A DNA stretch of 38,441 nt from an uncultured Halieaceae bacterium. Its GTDB lineage: Bacteria > Pseudomonadota > Gammaproteobacteria > Pseudomonadales > Halieaceae. Position 1 is the first letter of the stretch. Each line of letters starts with the position of its first letter. The translations under genes were made by a program, and so were the position numbers. The stretch is from assembly GCA_913051825.1 (NCBI GenBank), contig CAJXCR010000011.1, positions 1 to 38,441 of the forward strand, given 5' to 3'. The notes beneath the pieces were generated by a model. The model was not told the origin of the DNA, searched no databases, and was given only the letters and a program-made list of their open reading frames with translations. Positions 1-11,577 of this stretch are shown one piece after another.

Positions 1-2
1 AT

Positions 3-578
3 CCGAATAGAACGGCTCGAATAGCGCTGCTTTTATTTTCAGACGGAGAGCGTCGATACATAATTGCTCCGAAGGGACTTACTCAGGGTGAAGAATTGCA
101 ATCTGGCCCTACTTCACCAATAAAGCCAGGAAACTGTTTACCACTTCGTAATATCCCCGTAGGTTCGGTTATTCATGCTGTTGAACTAAAACCAGGAAAG
201 GGTGCTCAACTCGCCAGGTCTGCAGGAGCTTCTGCGCAGCTTGTAGCCAGAGAAGGGAGATATTCCACTATTAGATTGCGATCTAGCGAGATGAGGAAGG
301 TTTTATCTGATTGCAGGGCAACTTTAGGAGAGGTTTCTAATTCGGAGCATAGTCTTAGAAAACTCGGCAAAGCAGGGGCGTCGCGTTGGAGAGGTGTCAG
401 GCCTACTGTTCGAGGAGTCGCAATGAACCCGGTTGATCACCCGCATGGTGGAGGGGAGGGAAAAACATCCGGAGGGCGTCATCCAGTTAGTCCTTGGGGT
501 ACTCCTACAAAAGGGTTTAAGACTAGAAAAAACAAGCGGACCAACAAATTAATAGTACGTAAGCGCGGAAAAAAATAA
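3..578 (+). CDS. rplB: 50S ribosomal protein L2, C-terminal part (5' truncated by window edge)
   Basis: Reading frame is open from base 3 ([26 protein letters not shown]...), ahead of the listed ORF start at 96; contains the L2 signature [30 protein letters not shown]. Confidence 0.97.
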   Translation, partial: PNRTARIALLLFSDGERRYIIAPKGLTQGEELQSGPTSPIKPGNCLPLRNIPVGSVIHAVELKPGKGAQLARSAGASAQLVAREGRYSTIRLRSSEMRKVLSDCRATLGEVSNSEHSLRKLGKAGASRWRGVRPTVRGVAMNPVDHPHGGGEGKTSGGRHPVSPWGTPTKGFKTRKNKRTNKLIVRKRGKK

Positions 579-617
579 TGTGTTTTTTGACTAAAAAAAT
601 TAAAAAAGGACAGTAAA

Positions 618-893
618 GTGCCACGTTCTCTAAAGAAAGGTCCGTTTATTGATTTGCATTTGATTAAGAAAGTGGAGCAAGCAATAGAAACCAAGGATCG
701 TCGCCCGATTAAAACTTGGTCGAGAAGATCTATGGTGTCTCCAGAAATGGTTGGATTGACAATAGCAGTCCACAATGGCCGACAGCATGTTCCAGTGCTT
801 ATCAGTGAGGACATGGTCGGCCATAAACTCGGCGAATTTGCCGTAACTAGAACCTTCAAAGGCCACATTGTTGATAAGAAGGTAAAACGATAA
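618..893 (+). CDS. rpsS: 30S ribosomal protein S19 (GTG start)
   Basis: [14 protein letters not shown]... family sequence; operon position after rplB. Confidence 0.97.
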   Translation: MPRSLKKGPFIDLHLIKKVEQAIETKDRRPIKTWSRRSMVSPEMVGLTIAVHNGRQHVPVLISEDMVGHKLGEFAVTRTFKGHIVDKKVKR

Positions 894-918
894 GTTTGCT
901 AGTTTAGGATGAGGTTTT

Positions 919-1251
919 ATGGAAGTTTCAGCGAAGCTTAAAGGAGCGCAAATTTCTGCTCAAAAGGCGCGATTGGTAGCCGATCAGGTTAGAGGGCGTC
1001 ATGTTGATGAAGCGCTCGATTTGTTGGAGTTTAGTCCAAAAAAAGCGTCAAGGCTTGTTAAAAAGTTGTTGGATTCGGCGATAGCTAATGCAGAAAATAA
1101 TGAAGGTGCAGATGTTGATGAATTGGTAATTTCATCGGTTTTTGTAGATGAAGGTAGGACTATGAAAAGATTGCGACCTCGTGCTAAAGGGCGCGCAGAT
1201 CGTATTTTTAAAAGAAGCTGCCATATAACATTGATGGTTTCTAACAACTAA
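919..1251 (+). CDS. rplV: 50S ribosomal protein L22
   Basis: [22 protein letters not shown] and [24 protein letters not shown]; operon position. Confidence 0.97.
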   Translation: MEVSAKLKGAQISAQKARLVADQVRGRHVDEALDLLEFSPKKASRLVKKLLDSAIANAENNEGADVDELVISSVFVDEGRTMKRLRPRAKGRADRIFKRSCHITLMVSNN

Positions 1252-1267
1252 TGTTCTGGAGAGTTTG

Positions 1268-1942
1268 ATGGGTCAAAAAGTACATCCTATAGGTATACGG
1301 CTTGGTATTGTTAAGGAGCATGCCTCGATTTGGTATGCAGATAGCAAGCAATACGCTAAGCAATTAATATCTGATTTGGAAGTACGACAATTAATAGAAA
1401 AGCGTCTTGATAATGCCTCCGTCAGTAAAATAGTCATTGAGCGTCCAGCGCAGACCGCACGGGTGACTATTCATACTGCTAGACCTGGGATTGTTATAGG
1501 AAAGAAAGGCGAAGATGTTGACTCTCTTCGTAAGATTCTTACTTTAAAAATGGGTGTGCCAGTTAATATTAATATTGAAGAGATCCGAAAACCTGATTTA
1601 GATGCGAAGTTAGTAGCTCAGAACGTAGCACAGCAATTGGAAAGAAGGGTTATGTTTCGAAGAGCAATGAAGAGAGTTGTTCAAAACGCAATGCGTCAAG
1701 GTGCTGAAGGAGTAAAAGTGCAAGTCAGTGGGCGTTTAGGTGGTGCTGAAATAGCTCGAAGAGAGTGGTATAGAGAGGGCAGGGTGCCGCTGCATACTCT
1801 CAGAGCTAATATTGATTATGCGACTTTTGAAGCTGCCACGACCTACGGTATCTTGGGAGTGAAAGTGTGGATCTTTAAAGGTGAGGTCATTGGTGATAAA
1901 GAAGAGCATAACGAACGTAGCGGCAGTAAGGTTGCGGGATAG
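1268..1942 (+). CDS. rpsC: 30S ribosomal protein S3
   Basis: [14 protein letters not shown] start; KH-domain [14 protein letters not shown] at 1268 preferred over TTG at 1265. Confidence 0.97.
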   Translation: MGQKVHPIGIRLGIVKEHASIWYADSKQYAKQLISDLEVRQLIEKRLDNASVSKIVIERPAQTARVTIHTARPGIVIGKKGEDVDSLRKILTLKMGVPVNINIEEIRKPDLDAKLVAQNVAQQLERRVMFRRAMKRVVQNAMRQGAEGVKVQVSGRLGGAEIARREWYREGRVPLHTLRANIDYATFEAATTYGILGVKVWIFKGEVIGDKEEHNERSGSKVAG

Positions 1943-1955
1943 AGGAATTTAAAGA

Positions 1956-2369
1956 ATGTTGCAACCGAAACGCACAAAATATCGCAAAGTTCAAAAGGGT
2001 CGCAATCGCGGACTTGCTTCTCGTGGAAGTAAGGTTTCTTTTGGAGAATATGGGTTAAAAGCTATAGGTCGTGGAAGAATTACATCTCGCCAAATAGAGG
2101 CCGCTCGGAGAGCAATGACTCGGCACATCAAAAGAGGAGGAAAGATCTGGATCAGAATTTTTCCTGATAAACCGATTACTGGGAAGCCTCTTGAAGTAAG
2201 ACAAGGCAAAGGCAAAGGCAATGTGGAATATTGGGTTGCCCAGATACAACCAGGAAGAGTGCTTTATGAAGTGCAAGGTGTTTCAGAGTCTTTAGCGAGG
2301 GAAGCGTTTGAGCTTGCGGCAGCAAAAATTCCTATTGCCACCACCTTTACAAAGAGGTCCATATTATAA
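1956..2369 (+). CDS. rplP: 50S ribosomal protein L16
   Basis: [19 protein letters not shown]; operon position; TAATG overlap with rpmC. Confidence 0.97.
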   Translation: MLQPKRTKYRKVQKGRNRGLASRGSKVSFGEYGLKAIGRGRITSRQIEAARRAMTRHIKRGGKIWIRIFPDKPITGKPLEVRQGKGKGNVEYWVAQIQPGRVLYEVQGVSESLAREAFELAAAKIPIATTFTKRSIL

Positions 2370-2569
2370 TGAATGCTTCTGAATTGAGAGAAAAGACCTT
2401 AGATCAGCTAAATGAGCTTTTATTCAGCTTAAGAGAAGAGCAATTTAGGTTGAGGCTTCAGCATACGACAGAGCAATTGGGACAAACTCATTTGCTTGGT
2501 CTAAATAAAAAGGATATTGCCAGAGTGAAAACAGTGCGGGATGAAAAAGTTGGAGATCGGTCGTCGTGA
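2369..2569 (+). CDS. rpmC: 50S ribosomal protein L29
   Basis: [31 protein letters not shown] motif; operon position. Confidence 0.95.
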   Translation: MNASELREKTLDQLNELLFSLREEQFRLRLQHTTEQLGQTHLLGLNKKDIARVKTVRDEKVGDRSS

Positions 2570-2832
2570 GTGAAGCAAAAAAACGTACACGGACTCTTAC
2601 TGGTAGGGTGGTCAGTAATAAGATGGATAAGTCAATAACTGTTCTCGTGGAGCGTAGGGTCAAGCATCCAGTTTATGGAAAATATATGACAAAATCTTCT
2701 AAAGTACATGCTCACGATGAAAAAAATGAGTGCAATGTAGGGGATGTAGTGTCATTGAGTGAATCTAAACCGATTTCTAAGACAAAAGCTTGGCAGTTGG
2801 TTTCGATTCTAGAAAACGCCTTAGTTGTTTGA
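2566..2832 (+). CDS. rpsQ: 30S ribosomal protein S17 (GTG start)
   Basis: [36 protein letters not shown] overlap with rpmC stop. Confidence 0.96.
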   Translation: MSEAKKRTRTLTGRVVSNKMDKSITVLVERRVKHPVYGKYMTKSSKVHAHDEKNECNVGDVVSLSESKPISKTKAWQLVSILENALVV

Positions 2833-2878
2833 GTGGTTTGTGCTTTGTGATTGAAGATTTTATGGAAAGGAATTTGTC

Positions 2879-3247
2879 ATGATTCAGACGGAATCTTACC
2901 TCGATGTTGCTGATAATAGTGGAGCTAGAAGGGTAATGTGCATTAAGGTTCTTGGTGGATCCAAGCGCCGTTATGCGAGAGTGGGGGATTTGATAAAAGT
3001 AACAATTAAGGAAGCTATTCCTCGTGGAAAAGTCAAGAAAGGCCAGGTCATGACCGCTGTTGTGGTTAGAACAAAAAAAGGTGTTCGCAGAGCGGATGGC
3101 TCTCTTGTGAAGTTCGATGATAATGCTGCTGTTTTATTAAATAATCAGGACGCTCCAGTAGGCACGAGAATTTTTGGGCCCGTAACTAGAGAATTGCGAG
3201 GCGAAAAATTCATGAAGATTATTTCTTTGGCGCCAGAAGTTATCTGA
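2879..3247 (+). CDS. rplN: 50S ribosomal protein L14
   Basis: [27 protein letters not shown]; 122 aa. Confidence 0.97.
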   Translation: MIQTESYLDVADNSGARRVMCIKVLGGSKRRYARVGDLIKVTIKEAIPRGKVKKGQVMTAVVVRTKKGVRRADGSLVKFDDNAAVLLNNQDAPVGTRIFGPVTRELRGEKFMKIISLAPEVI

Positions 3248-3270
3248 CATAAAAATTGGGTTAAAGAAAA

Positions 3271-3585
3271 ATGGCTAAGATAAAAAGAGACGACGATGTG
3301 GTGGTGATTGCAGGTAGGGACTTGGGTAAACGAGGCAAGGTTAGAAAGATATTGCCAAATGACAGACTGATAGTGTCTGGTGTGAATATGGTTAAGAAGC
3401 ATACTCGACCAAACCCTCAATCTGGTTCAGCTGGAGGTATTTTAGAAAAGGAAGCCCCTATACAACTCTCAAACGTAGCAATTTTTAATGCAGATAGTGG
3501 AGCCGCAGATCGTGTTGGATATGAGTATCAGTCGGGTAAAAAAGTAAGAATTTTTAAGTCCAGTGGAAAGCCAGTAGATTCTTAA
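3271..3585 (+). CDS. rplX: 50S ribosomal protein L24
   Basis: KOW-type [31 protein letters not shown]. Confidence 0.96.
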   Translation: MAKIKRDDDVVVIAGRDLGKRGKVRKILPNDRLIVSGVNMVKKHTRPNPQSGSAGGILEKEAPIQLSNVAIFNADSGAADRVGYEYQSGKKVRIFKSSGKPVDS

Positions 3586-3620
3586 AGACTGACTAAACCT
3601 TGTATTGATGGATTATGTAA

Positions 3621-4160
3621 ATGGTAAATTTAAAACAAAAATATATTAATGAAATTACTCCTCAGCTGAGAGATTCACTTGGTTTAGAAAATGTGATGGC
3701 AGTGCCTAGAATCACAAAGATAACCCTAAACATGGGTGTCGGTGAAGCTGTGGGTGATAAGAAGGTTATGGAGAATGCTGTAGCAGATTTAGAAAAAATA
3801 TCGGGGCAAAAACCTGTTGTGACAAAGTCAAGAAAGTCTATAGCTGGTTTTAAAATCCGTGAAGGCTGGCCTATTGGCTGTAAAGTTACTTTGCGATCAC
3901 AAAGGATGTATGAATTTCTTGATAGACTAATTTCCGTAGCTATTCCGCGGATACGTGACTTCAGAGGGGTTAGTCCTAAGTCTTTTGATGGAAAGGGTAA
4001 TTTCGCAATGGGAATTACCGAACAAATTATCTTTCCAGAGATAGATTATGACCAAATTGATTCTTTACGCGGGCTTGATATTACGATTACTACAACAGCC
4101 AGAACAGACGATGAGGGGAGAGCTCTTCTTAGAGCGTTTAATTTCCCATTAAAGGAGTGA
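3621..4160 (+). CDS. rplE: 50S ribosomal protein L5
   Basis: [45 protein letters not shown]; 179 aa. Confidence 0.97.
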   Translation: MVNLKQKYINEITPQLRDSLGLENVMAVPRITKITLNMGVGEAVGDKKVMENAVADLEKISGQKPVVTKSRKSIAGFKIREGWPIGCKVTLRSQRMYEFLDRLISVAIPRIRDFRGVSPKSFDGKGNFAMGITEQIIFPEIDYDQIDSLRGLDITITTTARTDDEGRALLRAFNFPLKE

Positions 4161-4170
4161 AAGATTCATA

Positions 4171-4476
4171 ATGGCAAAGAAGTCGATGATTGCAAGAGAA
4201 AAGAAGCGGGCAAAAATAGTGGCTAAGTACGCGCAAAAACGATTAGCTTTGAAGGCTAGAATTTGTGATTTGTCATTGTCCGATGAAGATCGCTGGGAGG
4301 CTCAAACAGCTTTGCAGAAGCTTCCCCGGAATGCCAGCCCTGTAAGACAGCAACGTCGTTGCCAGTTAACGGGAAGACCTCATGCGGTCTATAGAAAATT
4401 CGGTTTAAGTCGTAACAAGCTTCGTGAGGCAGCGATGCGTGGAGATGTACCTGGTCTTGTCAAGGCGAGCTGGTAA
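4171..4476 (+). CDS. rpsN: 30S ribosomal protein S14 (long, zinc-free type)
   Basis: 101 aa; [24 protein letters not shown]; lacks the CxxC pairs of the zinc-binding form. Confidence 0.96.
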   Translation: MAKKSMIAREKKRAKIVAKYAQKRLALKARICDLSLSDEDRWEAQTALQKLPRNASPVRQQRRCQLTGRPHAVYRKFGLSRNKLREAAMRGDVPGLVKASW

Positions 4477-4491
4477 CTAGGGATAAAAAAT

Positions 4492-4887
4492 ATGAGTATG
4501 CAAGATCCACTTTCTGATATGTTGACTAGAATTAGAAATTCACAACTCGCTGGACACGCAGTTGTTCGTATGCCTGAGTCAAAACTTAAAATAGCAGTGG
4601 CCGGAGTGTTAAAACAAGAGGGCTATATTTCTGAGTTTAAAAAAGAGGATAGCGCAAGTAAGGATAATTTAACTATTGATCTTAAATACCACAATGGCAA
4701 ACCAGTTATAGCTGAGATAAAGAGAATAAGTCGGCCAGGCTTGCGGCAATATGTGAACTCAAAAAATCTTCCAAAAGTTAAAGGTGGTCTTGGTATTGCC
4801 GTTATATCTACTTCTAAAGGTGTTATGACTGATAGAGCTGCTAATTCAGCTGGTGTCGGTGGGGAAGTTCTTTGTACAGTATTCTAA
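4492..4887 (+). CDS. rpsH: 30S ribosomal protein S8
   Basis: [29 protein letters not shown]. Confidence 0.97.
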   Translation: MSMQDPLSDMLTRIRNSQLAGHAVVRMPESKLKIAVAGVLKQEGYISEFKKEDSASKDNLTIDLKYHNGKPVIAEIKRISRPGLRQYVNSKNLPKVKGGLGIAVISTSKGVMTDRAANSAGVGGEVLCTVF

Positions 4888-4918
4888 ATAAAAAGTTTAA
4901 TTGAGAAGAGAATAATCG

Positions 4919-5449
4919 ATGTCTAGAGTAGCTAATGAACCCATAGTGGTGCCTAAGAGTGTTGAAGTTACGCTTAAAGATGGTGGCATTGCTGTAAAAG
5001 GGTCTAAAGGGGTTTTAGAGATGATGTTGAAAGATCAGATCTCAGTTACTCAGGATGAAGATGGTTGCTTGAGAGTTGACTTTACATCTGATTCGGATAA
5101 AGCAATGGCAGGCACCACCCGCGCACTAATCAACAATATGGTTACCGGCGTAGAAGAAGGTTGGGAAAAAACACTAATATTAAATGGAGTTGGCTATCGA
5201 GCAAAAGCAACAGGTAGTTCTATTAACCTCACATTAGGATTTTCTCATCCGGTTGATTATTCGTTGCCAGAAGGGGTTTCTGCAGAAACTCCTAGCCAAA
5301 CAGAGATAGTGCTGAAAGGTGTTGATAAGCAGAAAGTAGGTCAAGCCGCTGCAAATATTAGGGCGTTTAGACCGCCGGAGCCATATAAAGGCAAAGGTAT
5401 CCGTTATTCTGATGAGCATGTTAGGCGCAAAGAAGCCAAGAAAAAATAG
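4919..5449 (+). CDS. rplF: 50S ribosomal protein L6
   Basis: [40 protein letters not shown]-terminus. Confidence 0.97.
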   Translation: MSRVANEPIVVPKSVEVTLKDGGIAVKGSKGVLEMMLKDQISVTQDEDGCLRVDFTSDSDKAMAGTTRALINNMVTGVEEGWEKTLILNGVGYRAKATGSSINLTLGFSHPVDYSLPEGVSAETPSQTEIVLKGVDKQKVGQAAANIRAFRPPEPYKGKGIRYSDEHVRRKEAKKK

Positions 5450-5459
5450 AAATTTAAAT

Positions 5460-5807
5460 ATGAAAAAAAATGAATCTAGATTAAGAAGAGCAAGAAAGAG
5501 CAGGAGCAGAATGAGAACTCAAAAAGTGACTCGTCTTTCTGTTCATAGAACTCCAAGGCATATCTATGCCCAGGTGATTTCATCGTCTGGGGACTCTATT
5601 TTGGCAAGTGCTAGTACGTTGGACAAGTCTTTGCGGGGCAATGCGACTGGTAATATTAGTGCAGCAGAAGCAGTTGGTAAGTTAGTTGCCGAGCGTGCAT
5701 TAAAGGTCGGAGTAAAGAAGATTGCATTTGATCGAGGTGGTTTTAAATTTCATGGAAGAGTTAAAGCTTTAGCAGACTCTGCACGAGAAAATGGACTTGA
5801 ATTTTAG
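5460..5807 (+). CDS. rplR: 50S ribosomal protein L18
   Basis: [19 protein letters not shown] start at ATG 5460 (the listed ORF begins upstream at 5412); [28 protein letters not shown]. Confidence 0.96.
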   Translation: MKKNESRLRRARKSRSRMRTQKVTRLSVHRTPRHIYAQVISSSGDSILASASTLDKSLRGNATGNISAAEAVGKLVAERALKVGVKKIAFDRGGFKFHGRVKALADSARENGLEF

Positions 5808-5816
5808 GATTTTGGT

Positions 5817-6326
5817 ATGAGTTTTAAAGATCAGAATAAGCAGCATCAAGGAGAGTTACAGGAAAAATTGGTGCAGGTCAATAGAGTCGCAAAGGTGGTA
5901 AAAGGGGGTAGAATTTTTGGTTTCACTGCTCTCACGGTTGTTGGTGATGGAAAAGGAAAAGTGGGTTTTGGTAGGGGTAAGGCTCGAGAGGTGCCAGTTG
6001 CAATACAAAAAGCAATGGAAGCAGCTCGCAGGAATATGATAAATGTCGAGTTAAATGATGGCACAATTCAATACCCGATTCGCGCCTCTCATGGAGCTTC
6101 TAAAATTTATATGCAGCCAGCTTCTGAAGGTACAGGTGTGATTGCTGGAGGTGCAATGAGAGCAATATTGGAACTAGCGGGTGTTAATAATGTTTTAGCT
6201 AAGTGTTATGGGTCGACCAATCCAGTTAATGTTGTTAGAGCTACTTTTAATGGTCTTAGAGAAATGACTTCGCCGGATGAAGTTGCTGCAAAACGCGGCA
6301 AAAGTGTAGAAGAGATACTTCATTAG
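5817..6326 (+). CDS. rpsE: 30S ribosomal protein S5
   Basis: [40 protein letters not shown]. Confidence 0.97.
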   Translation: MSFKDQNKQHQGELQEKLVQVNRVAKVVKGGRIFGFTALTVVGDGKGKVGFGRGKAREVPVAIQKAMEAARRNMINVELNDGTIQYPIRASHGASKIYMQPASEGTGVIAGGAMRAILELAGVNNVLAKCYGSTNPVNVVRATFNGLREMTSPDEVAAKRGKSVEEILH

Positions 6327-6338
6327 AGGAGAGTTTAT

Positions 6339-6527
6339 ATGACTGAAGTGACAATTAAAGTAACACAAATGAAGAGCTTAATAGGGCGGCTAAAGAAACA
6401 TAAGGCTTCGGTTAGAGGACTTGGCTTGAGGCGGATAGGACATACCGTAGAGGTTCAAGACACATTGTCCGTTCGAGGTATGATAAACAAAGCAGATTAT
6501 CTTCTGCATGTGGAAGATAATAATTAG
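6339..6527 (+). CDS. rpmD: 50S ribosomal protein L30
   Basis: [37 protein letters not shown]. Confidence 0.96.
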   Translation: MTEVTIKVTQMKSLIGRLKKHKASVRGLGLRRIGHTVEVQDTLSVRGMINKADYLLHVEDNN

Positions 6528-6539
6528 ATGGTATCGAAC

Positions 6540-6974
6540 ATGAGACTAAATACGATTAATCCTTCACCCGGTTCTCGTAAAAATTCCAAGAGAGTTGGTA
6601 GAGGAATAGGAAGTGGTTTTGGAAAAACCGCGGGAAGAGGACATAAGGGTTTAAAATCAAGGTCCGGAGGCAAGGTCAAAGCAGGGTTTGAGGGAGGGCA
6701 AATGCCGTTACAAAAGCGGTTGCCTAAATTTGGTTTTTCTTCCAGGATCGGTAGACTGACCGCTCAAATCAGATTAGGAGAATTAAATCGCGTTCAAGGG
6801 GATGTGATTGATCTTGAAGCTTTGAGATCGGCAGGATTAGTTAGCAAAAGCACTGAGCGTATTAGGGTTTTTCTGTCTGGCGAGATACTTAAATCCGTTA
6901 CTACAAAAGGGCTAGTTTTAACTGCTGGTGCTCGTCGAGCTGTAGAAGAAGCTGGCGGAAAAGTGGAAGACTGA
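6540..6974 (+). CDS. rplO: 50S ribosomal protein L15
   Basis: [43 protein letters not shown]; start at 6540 (MRLNT) or the in-frame ATG at 6528. Confidence 0.95.
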   Translation: MRLNTINPSPGSRKNSKRVGRGIGSGFGKTAGRGHKGLKSRSGGKVKAGFEGGQMPLQKRLPKFGFSSRIGRLTAQIRLGELNRVQGDVIDLEALRSAGLVSKSTERIRVFLSGEILKSVTTKGLVLTAGARRAVEEAGGKVED

Positions 6975-8302
6975 TGGCGTTGGAAGGAGCGTCAGGCGTT
7001 AATAAGGCTGGTCTTGGCGAATTATTTGCTAAGCTTCGGTTTGTTTTTCTCGCTATCGTTGTCTACAGGATAGGGACGCATATACCCGTTCCTGGAATAG
7101 ATCCGGCACAGTTGTCCGCGTTATTCAATCAAAATCAAGGGACAATTCTTGGATTAGCTAATATGTTTTCCGGAGGAGCTTTGGAGAGAATGAGTATCCT
7201 AGCTTTGGGAATTATGCCTTATATTTCTGCAAGCATAATAATGAATTTGATGTCAGCGGTTACGCCGTCTTTAGAGGCCTTAAAGAAAGAAGGAGAATCG
7301 GGTCGTCGAAAAATAAGTCAATATACTAGGTATCTCACGGTAGCCTTAGCGTTAATACAATCGACTGGTATGACTGTTGGTATGGCAAACCAAGGGCTGG
7401 CTTACTCGGCGACAGCACTCTTTTACTTGATTGCTATAACATCGTTAGTTACCGGAGCCGTTTTTATGATGTGGTTAGGGGAGCAAATTACCGAGAAAGG
7501 AATTGGCAATGGAATTTCATTGCTTATTTTCGCGGGAATAGTTGCTGGGTTACCCTCTGCTATAGGGCAGTCGCTAGAGCAGGCGAGGCAAGGTGAAATA
7601 AATATACTTTTGCTTCTTTTTATTCTTGGTTTGGCTATAGCGGTAATATATATGGTGGTTTTTATAGAGAGAGGTCAACGGCGTATAACCGTAAACTACG
7701 CTAAGCGTCAACAGGGCAGGAAGATGTATCAAGCTCAAAGCTCTCATTTGCCGCTAAAAGTTAATATGGCAGGCGTTATTCCTGCTATCTTTGCTAGTAG
7801 TATTCTTTTATTCCCTGCATCTATAGCGCAATGGTTTGGATCATCTGGTTCCGCAGATTGGCTGCAGGACCTTGCAGTGGCTATCGGGCCTGGCCAGCCT
7901 CTGAACATACTGTTATTCACTGTTTTCATCGTTTTCTTTTGCTTTTTTTATACTGCATTAATGTTTAATCCTGAAGAGGTGGCAGATAATCTTAAGCGTT
8001 CCGGAGCGTTTGTACCGGGAATTAGGCCCGGTCAACAGACAGCGAATTTCATCGATGGGGTTCTCACCAGGTTGACCGTTTTTGGATCGGCCTATATCGC
8101 TTTAGTATGCTTGTTACCGCAGTTTCTAGTAGTAATGTGGAATGTTCCTTTTTACTTGGGAGGCACTTCTTTGCTAATTGTCGTGGTGGTGGTGATGGAT
8201 TTTATGGCTCAAGTTCAGAGCCATTTAATGTCTCATCAATATGACTCTGTAATGAAAAAGGCGAATTTAACTAATTTTGGTGGTGCTGGTGGATTACGTT
8301 AG
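6974..8302 (+). CDS. secY: Preprotein translocase subunit SecY
   Basis: 10-TM-like hydrophobic protein; [44 protein letters not shown]. Confidence 0.97.
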   Translation: MALEGASGVNKAGLGELFAKLRFVFLAIVVYRIGTHIPVPGIDPAQLSALFNQNQGTILGLANMFSGGALERMSILALGIMPYISASIIMNLMSAVTPSLEALKKEGESGRRKISQYTRYLTVALALIQSTGMTVGMANQGLAYSATALFYLIAITSLVTGAVFMMWLGEQITEKGIGNGISLLIFAGIVAGLPSAIGQSLEQARQGEINILLLLFILGLAIAVIYMVVFIERGQRRITVNYAKRQQGRKMYQAQSSHLPLKVNMAGVIPAIFASSILLFPASIAQWFGSSGSADWLQDLAVAIGPGQPLNILLFTVFIVFFCFFYTALMFNPEEVADNLKRSGAFVPGIRPGQQTANFIDGVLTRLTVFGSAYIALVCLLPQFLVVMWNVPFYLGGTSLLIVVVVVMDFMAQVQSHLMSHQYDSVMKKANLTNFGGAGGLR

Positions 8303-8314
8303 GAGTATAAAGTT

Positions 8315-8431
8315 ATGAAGGTACGTGCATCAGTAAAAAGAATTTGCCGGAACTGTAAGATTGTCCGTCGAAAGCGCGTAGTGCGTGTTATTTGCGATAC
8401 CGATCCAAGGCACAAGCAGAGGCAAGGTTAG
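8315..8431 (+). CDS. rpmJ: 50S ribosomal protein L36 (not in the ORF track, too short)
   Basis: Hand translation: [38 protein letters not shown], 38 aa, keeps the C-x2-C...C...H zinc pattern; canonical position after secY. Confidence 0.96.
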   Translation: MKVRASVKRICRNCKIVRRKRVVRVICDTDPRHKQRQG

Positions 8432-8541
8432 TGTCAATTCAGTTGCTTTTTAATTCTTATGCCGATAAAATCTCGCGCCCCTTTTGGTTGGCGATCTCAC
8501 CAACGCTTTGGACTAGTATTTTTTTTATTGGAGATAATTAG

Positions 8542-8898
8542 ATGGCTCGAATTGCTGGTGTGAATGTGCCGGATAATAAGCATACTGTAATCGCGCTCAC
8601 CTATATTTACGGAGTTGGTCGAAGTCAGGCAAGGAAGATATGCGCTGAAGCGAATATGGTTGAGAGTGAACGCATTGGTGATTTGACGGAGTCACAAATG
8701 GACGTGCTTCGAGAGAAAGTAGGTCAAATGATGGTAGAAGGTGATCTGCGACGAGAAATTTCAGTGAACATTAAGAGACTTATGGACTTGGGGTGCAATA
8801 GAGGTTTACGCCATCGAAAGGGACTACCTTTGCGAGGGCAGAGGACTAAGACTAATGCAAGAACTAGGAAAGGGCCCAGGAAACCAATTCGTAAGTAA
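8542..8898 (+). CDS. rpsM: 30S ribosomal protein S13
   Basis: [61 protein letters not shown]. Confidence 0.97.
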   Translation: MARIAGVNVPDNKHTVIALTYIYGVGRSQARKICAEANMVESERIGDLTESQMDVLREKVGQMMVEGDLRREISVNIKRLMDLGCNRGLRHRKGLPLRGQRTKTNARTRKGPRKPIRK

Positions 8899-8975
8899 TG
8901 TGTTGTAAATAAATATCTTACGGTGTGGAGATATGCTGCTCCCCCTTTTAGAGTATGTTGATAGAGAAACCAACT

Positions 8976-9368
8976 ATGGCTAAACAAAGTACCAAAGGCG
9001 TAAGAAAGAAAATTTCTAAGACAGTCGTAGATGGCATTGCACATGTTCATGCTTCTTTTAATAATACCATAATTACTATCACAGATAGGCAAGGTAATGC
9101 ATTAACTTGGGCGACTTCCGGCGGCTCAGGTTTTAGAGGTTCTAGGAAAAGCACTCCTTTCGCAGCACAGGTAGCAGCAGAAAAGGCCGGTGATGCGGCG
9201 AAGGAATACGGACTTAAAAATTTGGATGTTCACGTTAAAGGACCTGGTCCAGGTCGCGAATCTGCAGTAAGAGCGCTCAATTCCTGTGGTTATAAAATCA
9301 CCAATATTATAGATGTTACTCCGATTCCGCATAATGGTTGCAGACCTCCAAAGCGAAGACGTGTCTAG
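8976..9368 (+). CDS. rpsK: 30S ribosomal protein S11
   Basis: [15 protein letters not shown] at ATG 8976; NCGYKI-type [28 protein letters not shown]. Confidence 0.97.
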   Translation: MAKQSTKGVRKKISKTVVDGIAHVHASFNNTIITITDRQGNALTWATSGGSGFRGSRKSTPFAAQVAAEKAGDAAKEYGLKNLDVHVKGPGPGRESAVRALNSCGYKITNIIDVTPIPHNGCRPPKRRRV

Positions 9369-9391
9369 ATAATGAGAGGGTATTATTAATA

Positions 9392-10012
9392 ATGGCTAGA
9401 TATATTGGTCCAAAGTGCAAGCTGTCTCGTAGGGAAGGTACTGACCTATTTCTAAAGAGTGGTGTTCGTGCCCTCGAAACTAAGTGTAAGCCGGAGTCGC
9501 TTCCAGGACAACATGGTGCAAGAAGAGGTCGGTTGTCGGACTATGGAGTGCAGTTGAGAGAAAAGCAAAAAGTTAGAAGGATGTATGGAGTCCTAGAAAA
9601 GCAATTTAGAAATTATTATAAAGAGGCGGCTCGATTGAGAGGCGCTACTGGAGAAAATCTTCTTCAGCTTCTAGAGAGCAGATTGGATAACGTTGTATAT
9701 AGGATGGGTTTTGGTGCAACTCGATCTGAAGCAAGGCAATTAGTTTCACATAAATCTATTTTAGTTAATGGTAGTTCTGTAAATATTCCTTCTTACAAAG
9801 TAAAAGGTGGAGATACTATTTCACTTACGGAGAGAGCAAAAAAGCAACTTAGGGTTCAAGCTGCTCTGGCCTTAGCTTCTCAGCGAGGTGAACCTGAATG
9901 GGTTGAAGTAAGTAATGAAAAGATGGAAGGTGTTTTTAAAGCGCCTCCGGATAGACAAGATCTTTCTTCCGAAATTAATGAAAGTCTCATAGTTGAGCTT
10001 TATTCAAAGTAA
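9392..10012 (+). CDS. rpsD: 30S ribosomal protein S4
   Basis: [24 protein letters not shown] at 9392; S4 domain [31 protein letters not shown]. Confidence 0.97.
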   Translation: MARYIGPKCKLSRREGTDLFLKSGVRALETKCKPESLPGQHGARRGRLSDYGVQLREKQKVRRMYGVLEKQFRNYYKEAARLRGATGENLLQLLESRLDNVVYRMGFGATRSEARQLVSHKSILVNGSSVNIPSYKVKGGDTISLTERAKKQLRVQAALALASQRGEPEWVEVSNEKMEGVFKAPPDRQDLSSEINESLIVELYSK

Positions 10013-10048
10013 GCCTTTATTCAAGTCATTAAAGTTACAGGTACTCAA

Positions 10049-11053
10049 ATGCAAAATGCAGTTAAAGATCTACTTACCCCTAATAAAATTGATGTTGATC
10101 AGAAAAGCCTTACTAGTGCGCTAGTAACTCTTGAACCTCTTGAAAGAGGTTTTGGACATACTCTAGGAAATGCTTTGAGAAGAATTCTACTTTCCTCTAT
10201 GCCTGGGTGTGCTATTACTGAAGTAGAAATAACCGGTGTCTTGCACGAATATGATGTTATAGAGGGTGTGCTAGAAGATGTTATTGAAATCTTACTCAAT
10301 CTTAAGGGCGTGGCCCTCACAATGGGTAGTAAGGACAAAACTGAATTAACCTTAAGTAGTAAAGGACCTGGTGCAGTCACCGTTGCTGATATTCAACTAG
10401 ATAACGAAGTGGAGGTATGTAATCCTGATCATGTGATTTGTCATCTTAATGATGATTCAGTTTTAGATATGCGACTGACTGTTGAGAGAGGCCGAGGTTA
10501 TTCACCAGCAGATTCGAGAGCCTCAGAAGAGGACGACACTCGTGCCATAGGGAAATTGCTTTTAGATGCAACATTTTCTCCAATAAATAAAATTTCTTAT
10601 GTTGTGGAATCAGCTAGAGTGGAGCAAAGAACTGATTTAGACAAACTAATTCTAGATCTAGAAACTAATGGCACTATTGACCCTGAAGATGCTATTCGTC
10701 GCGCCGCTACAATATTGCAGCAACAACTTGCTGTTTTCGTTGATTTGGAAAGTGAAACAGAAGCAGAGGCTCCAGAAGAGGAAGATGAGGTGGATCCTAT
10801 ATTGCTTCGTCCTGTTGATGATCTGGAGCTAACTGTTAGATCTGCTAATTGTCTGAAGGCAGAGAATATTTATTACATTGGTGATCTTGTTCAAAGAACG
10901 GAAGTCGAGTTACTCAAAACTCCAAATCTTGGGAAGAAATCACTTACTGAAATTAAGGATGTGCTTGCATCTCGGGGATTGTCATTGGGTATGAGGCTTG
11001 ATAACTGGCCGCCAGCAATTCTGCGGAACGATGATCGAGTTCTCAGTAGTTAG
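10049..11053 (+). CDS. rpoA: DNA-directed RNA polymerase subunit alpha
   Basis: [26 protein letters not shown]; alpha-[30 protein letters not shown]. Confidence 0.98.
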   Translation: MQNAVKDLLTPNKIDVDQKSLTSALVTLEPLERGFGHTLGNALRRILLSSMPGCAITEVEITGVLHEYDVIEGVLEDVIEILLNLKGVALTMGSKDKTELTLSSKGPGAVTVADIQLDNEVEVCNPDHVICHLNDDSVLDMRLTVERGRGYSPADSRASEEDDTRAIGKLLLDATFSPINKISYVVESARVEQRTDLDKLILDLETNGTIDPEDAIRRAATILQQQLAVFVDLESETEAEAPEEEDEVDPILLRPVDDLELTVRSANCLKAENIYYIGDLVQRTEVELLKTPNLGKKSLTEIKDVLASRGLSLGMRLDNWPPAILRNDDRVLSS

Positions 11054-11110
11054 TCTACGAGATTGTAAAATACTTTTTAGCTTGTAAGAATATGGGGAAA
11101 GGTTAACGTC

Positions 11111-11500
11111 ATGCGACATCGCAATAGTGGAAGAAAACTTAATCGCAATAGTTCCCATAGAAAGGCTATGTTCAGAAATATGACAATTTCGTTGGTAGAA
11201 CATGAAAAAATAAAGACTACTCTTCCAAAAGCAAAAGAACTTAGGGGTTTTGCAGAACCTCTAATCACGTTGGCTAAAAAAGACAATCTGTCTAACAGAA
11301 GATTAGCTTTCGATCGAATAAGGAGTAAGTCTGCTGTAGGTAAGTTATTTGGTGAATTAGGACCTAGATATCAAACTCGCCCAGGGGGTTACATCAGAAT
11401 TCTTAAATGTGGATTTAGATCAGGAGATAATGCTCCAATGGCAATTGTTGAACTGCTTGATCGCCCTCAAAAGGTTATAGTTCCAGACGAAATTGAATAG
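11111..11500 (+). CDS. rplQ: 50S ribosomal protein L17
   Basis: [24 protein letters not shown]; position after rpoA. Confidence 0.97.
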   Translation: MRHRNSGRKLNRNSSHRKAMFRNMTISLVEHEKIKTTLPKAKELRGFAEPLITLAKKDNLSNRRLAFDRIRSKSAVGKLFGELGPRYQTRPGGYIRILKCGFRSGDNAPMAIVELLDRPQKVIVPDEIE

Positions 11501-11577
11501 CGGCTTTTATGTGGCAATGTAAGTTGAGTTCTTATTAGTAATTGTCATTAGAATTTTAAATAGATGGATTAAAGATT

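Noticed and set aside
479-868. 129-aa minus-strand ORF across rplB/rpsS
   Set aside because: Antisense shadow of highly conserved ribosomal protein genes; no family resemblance.
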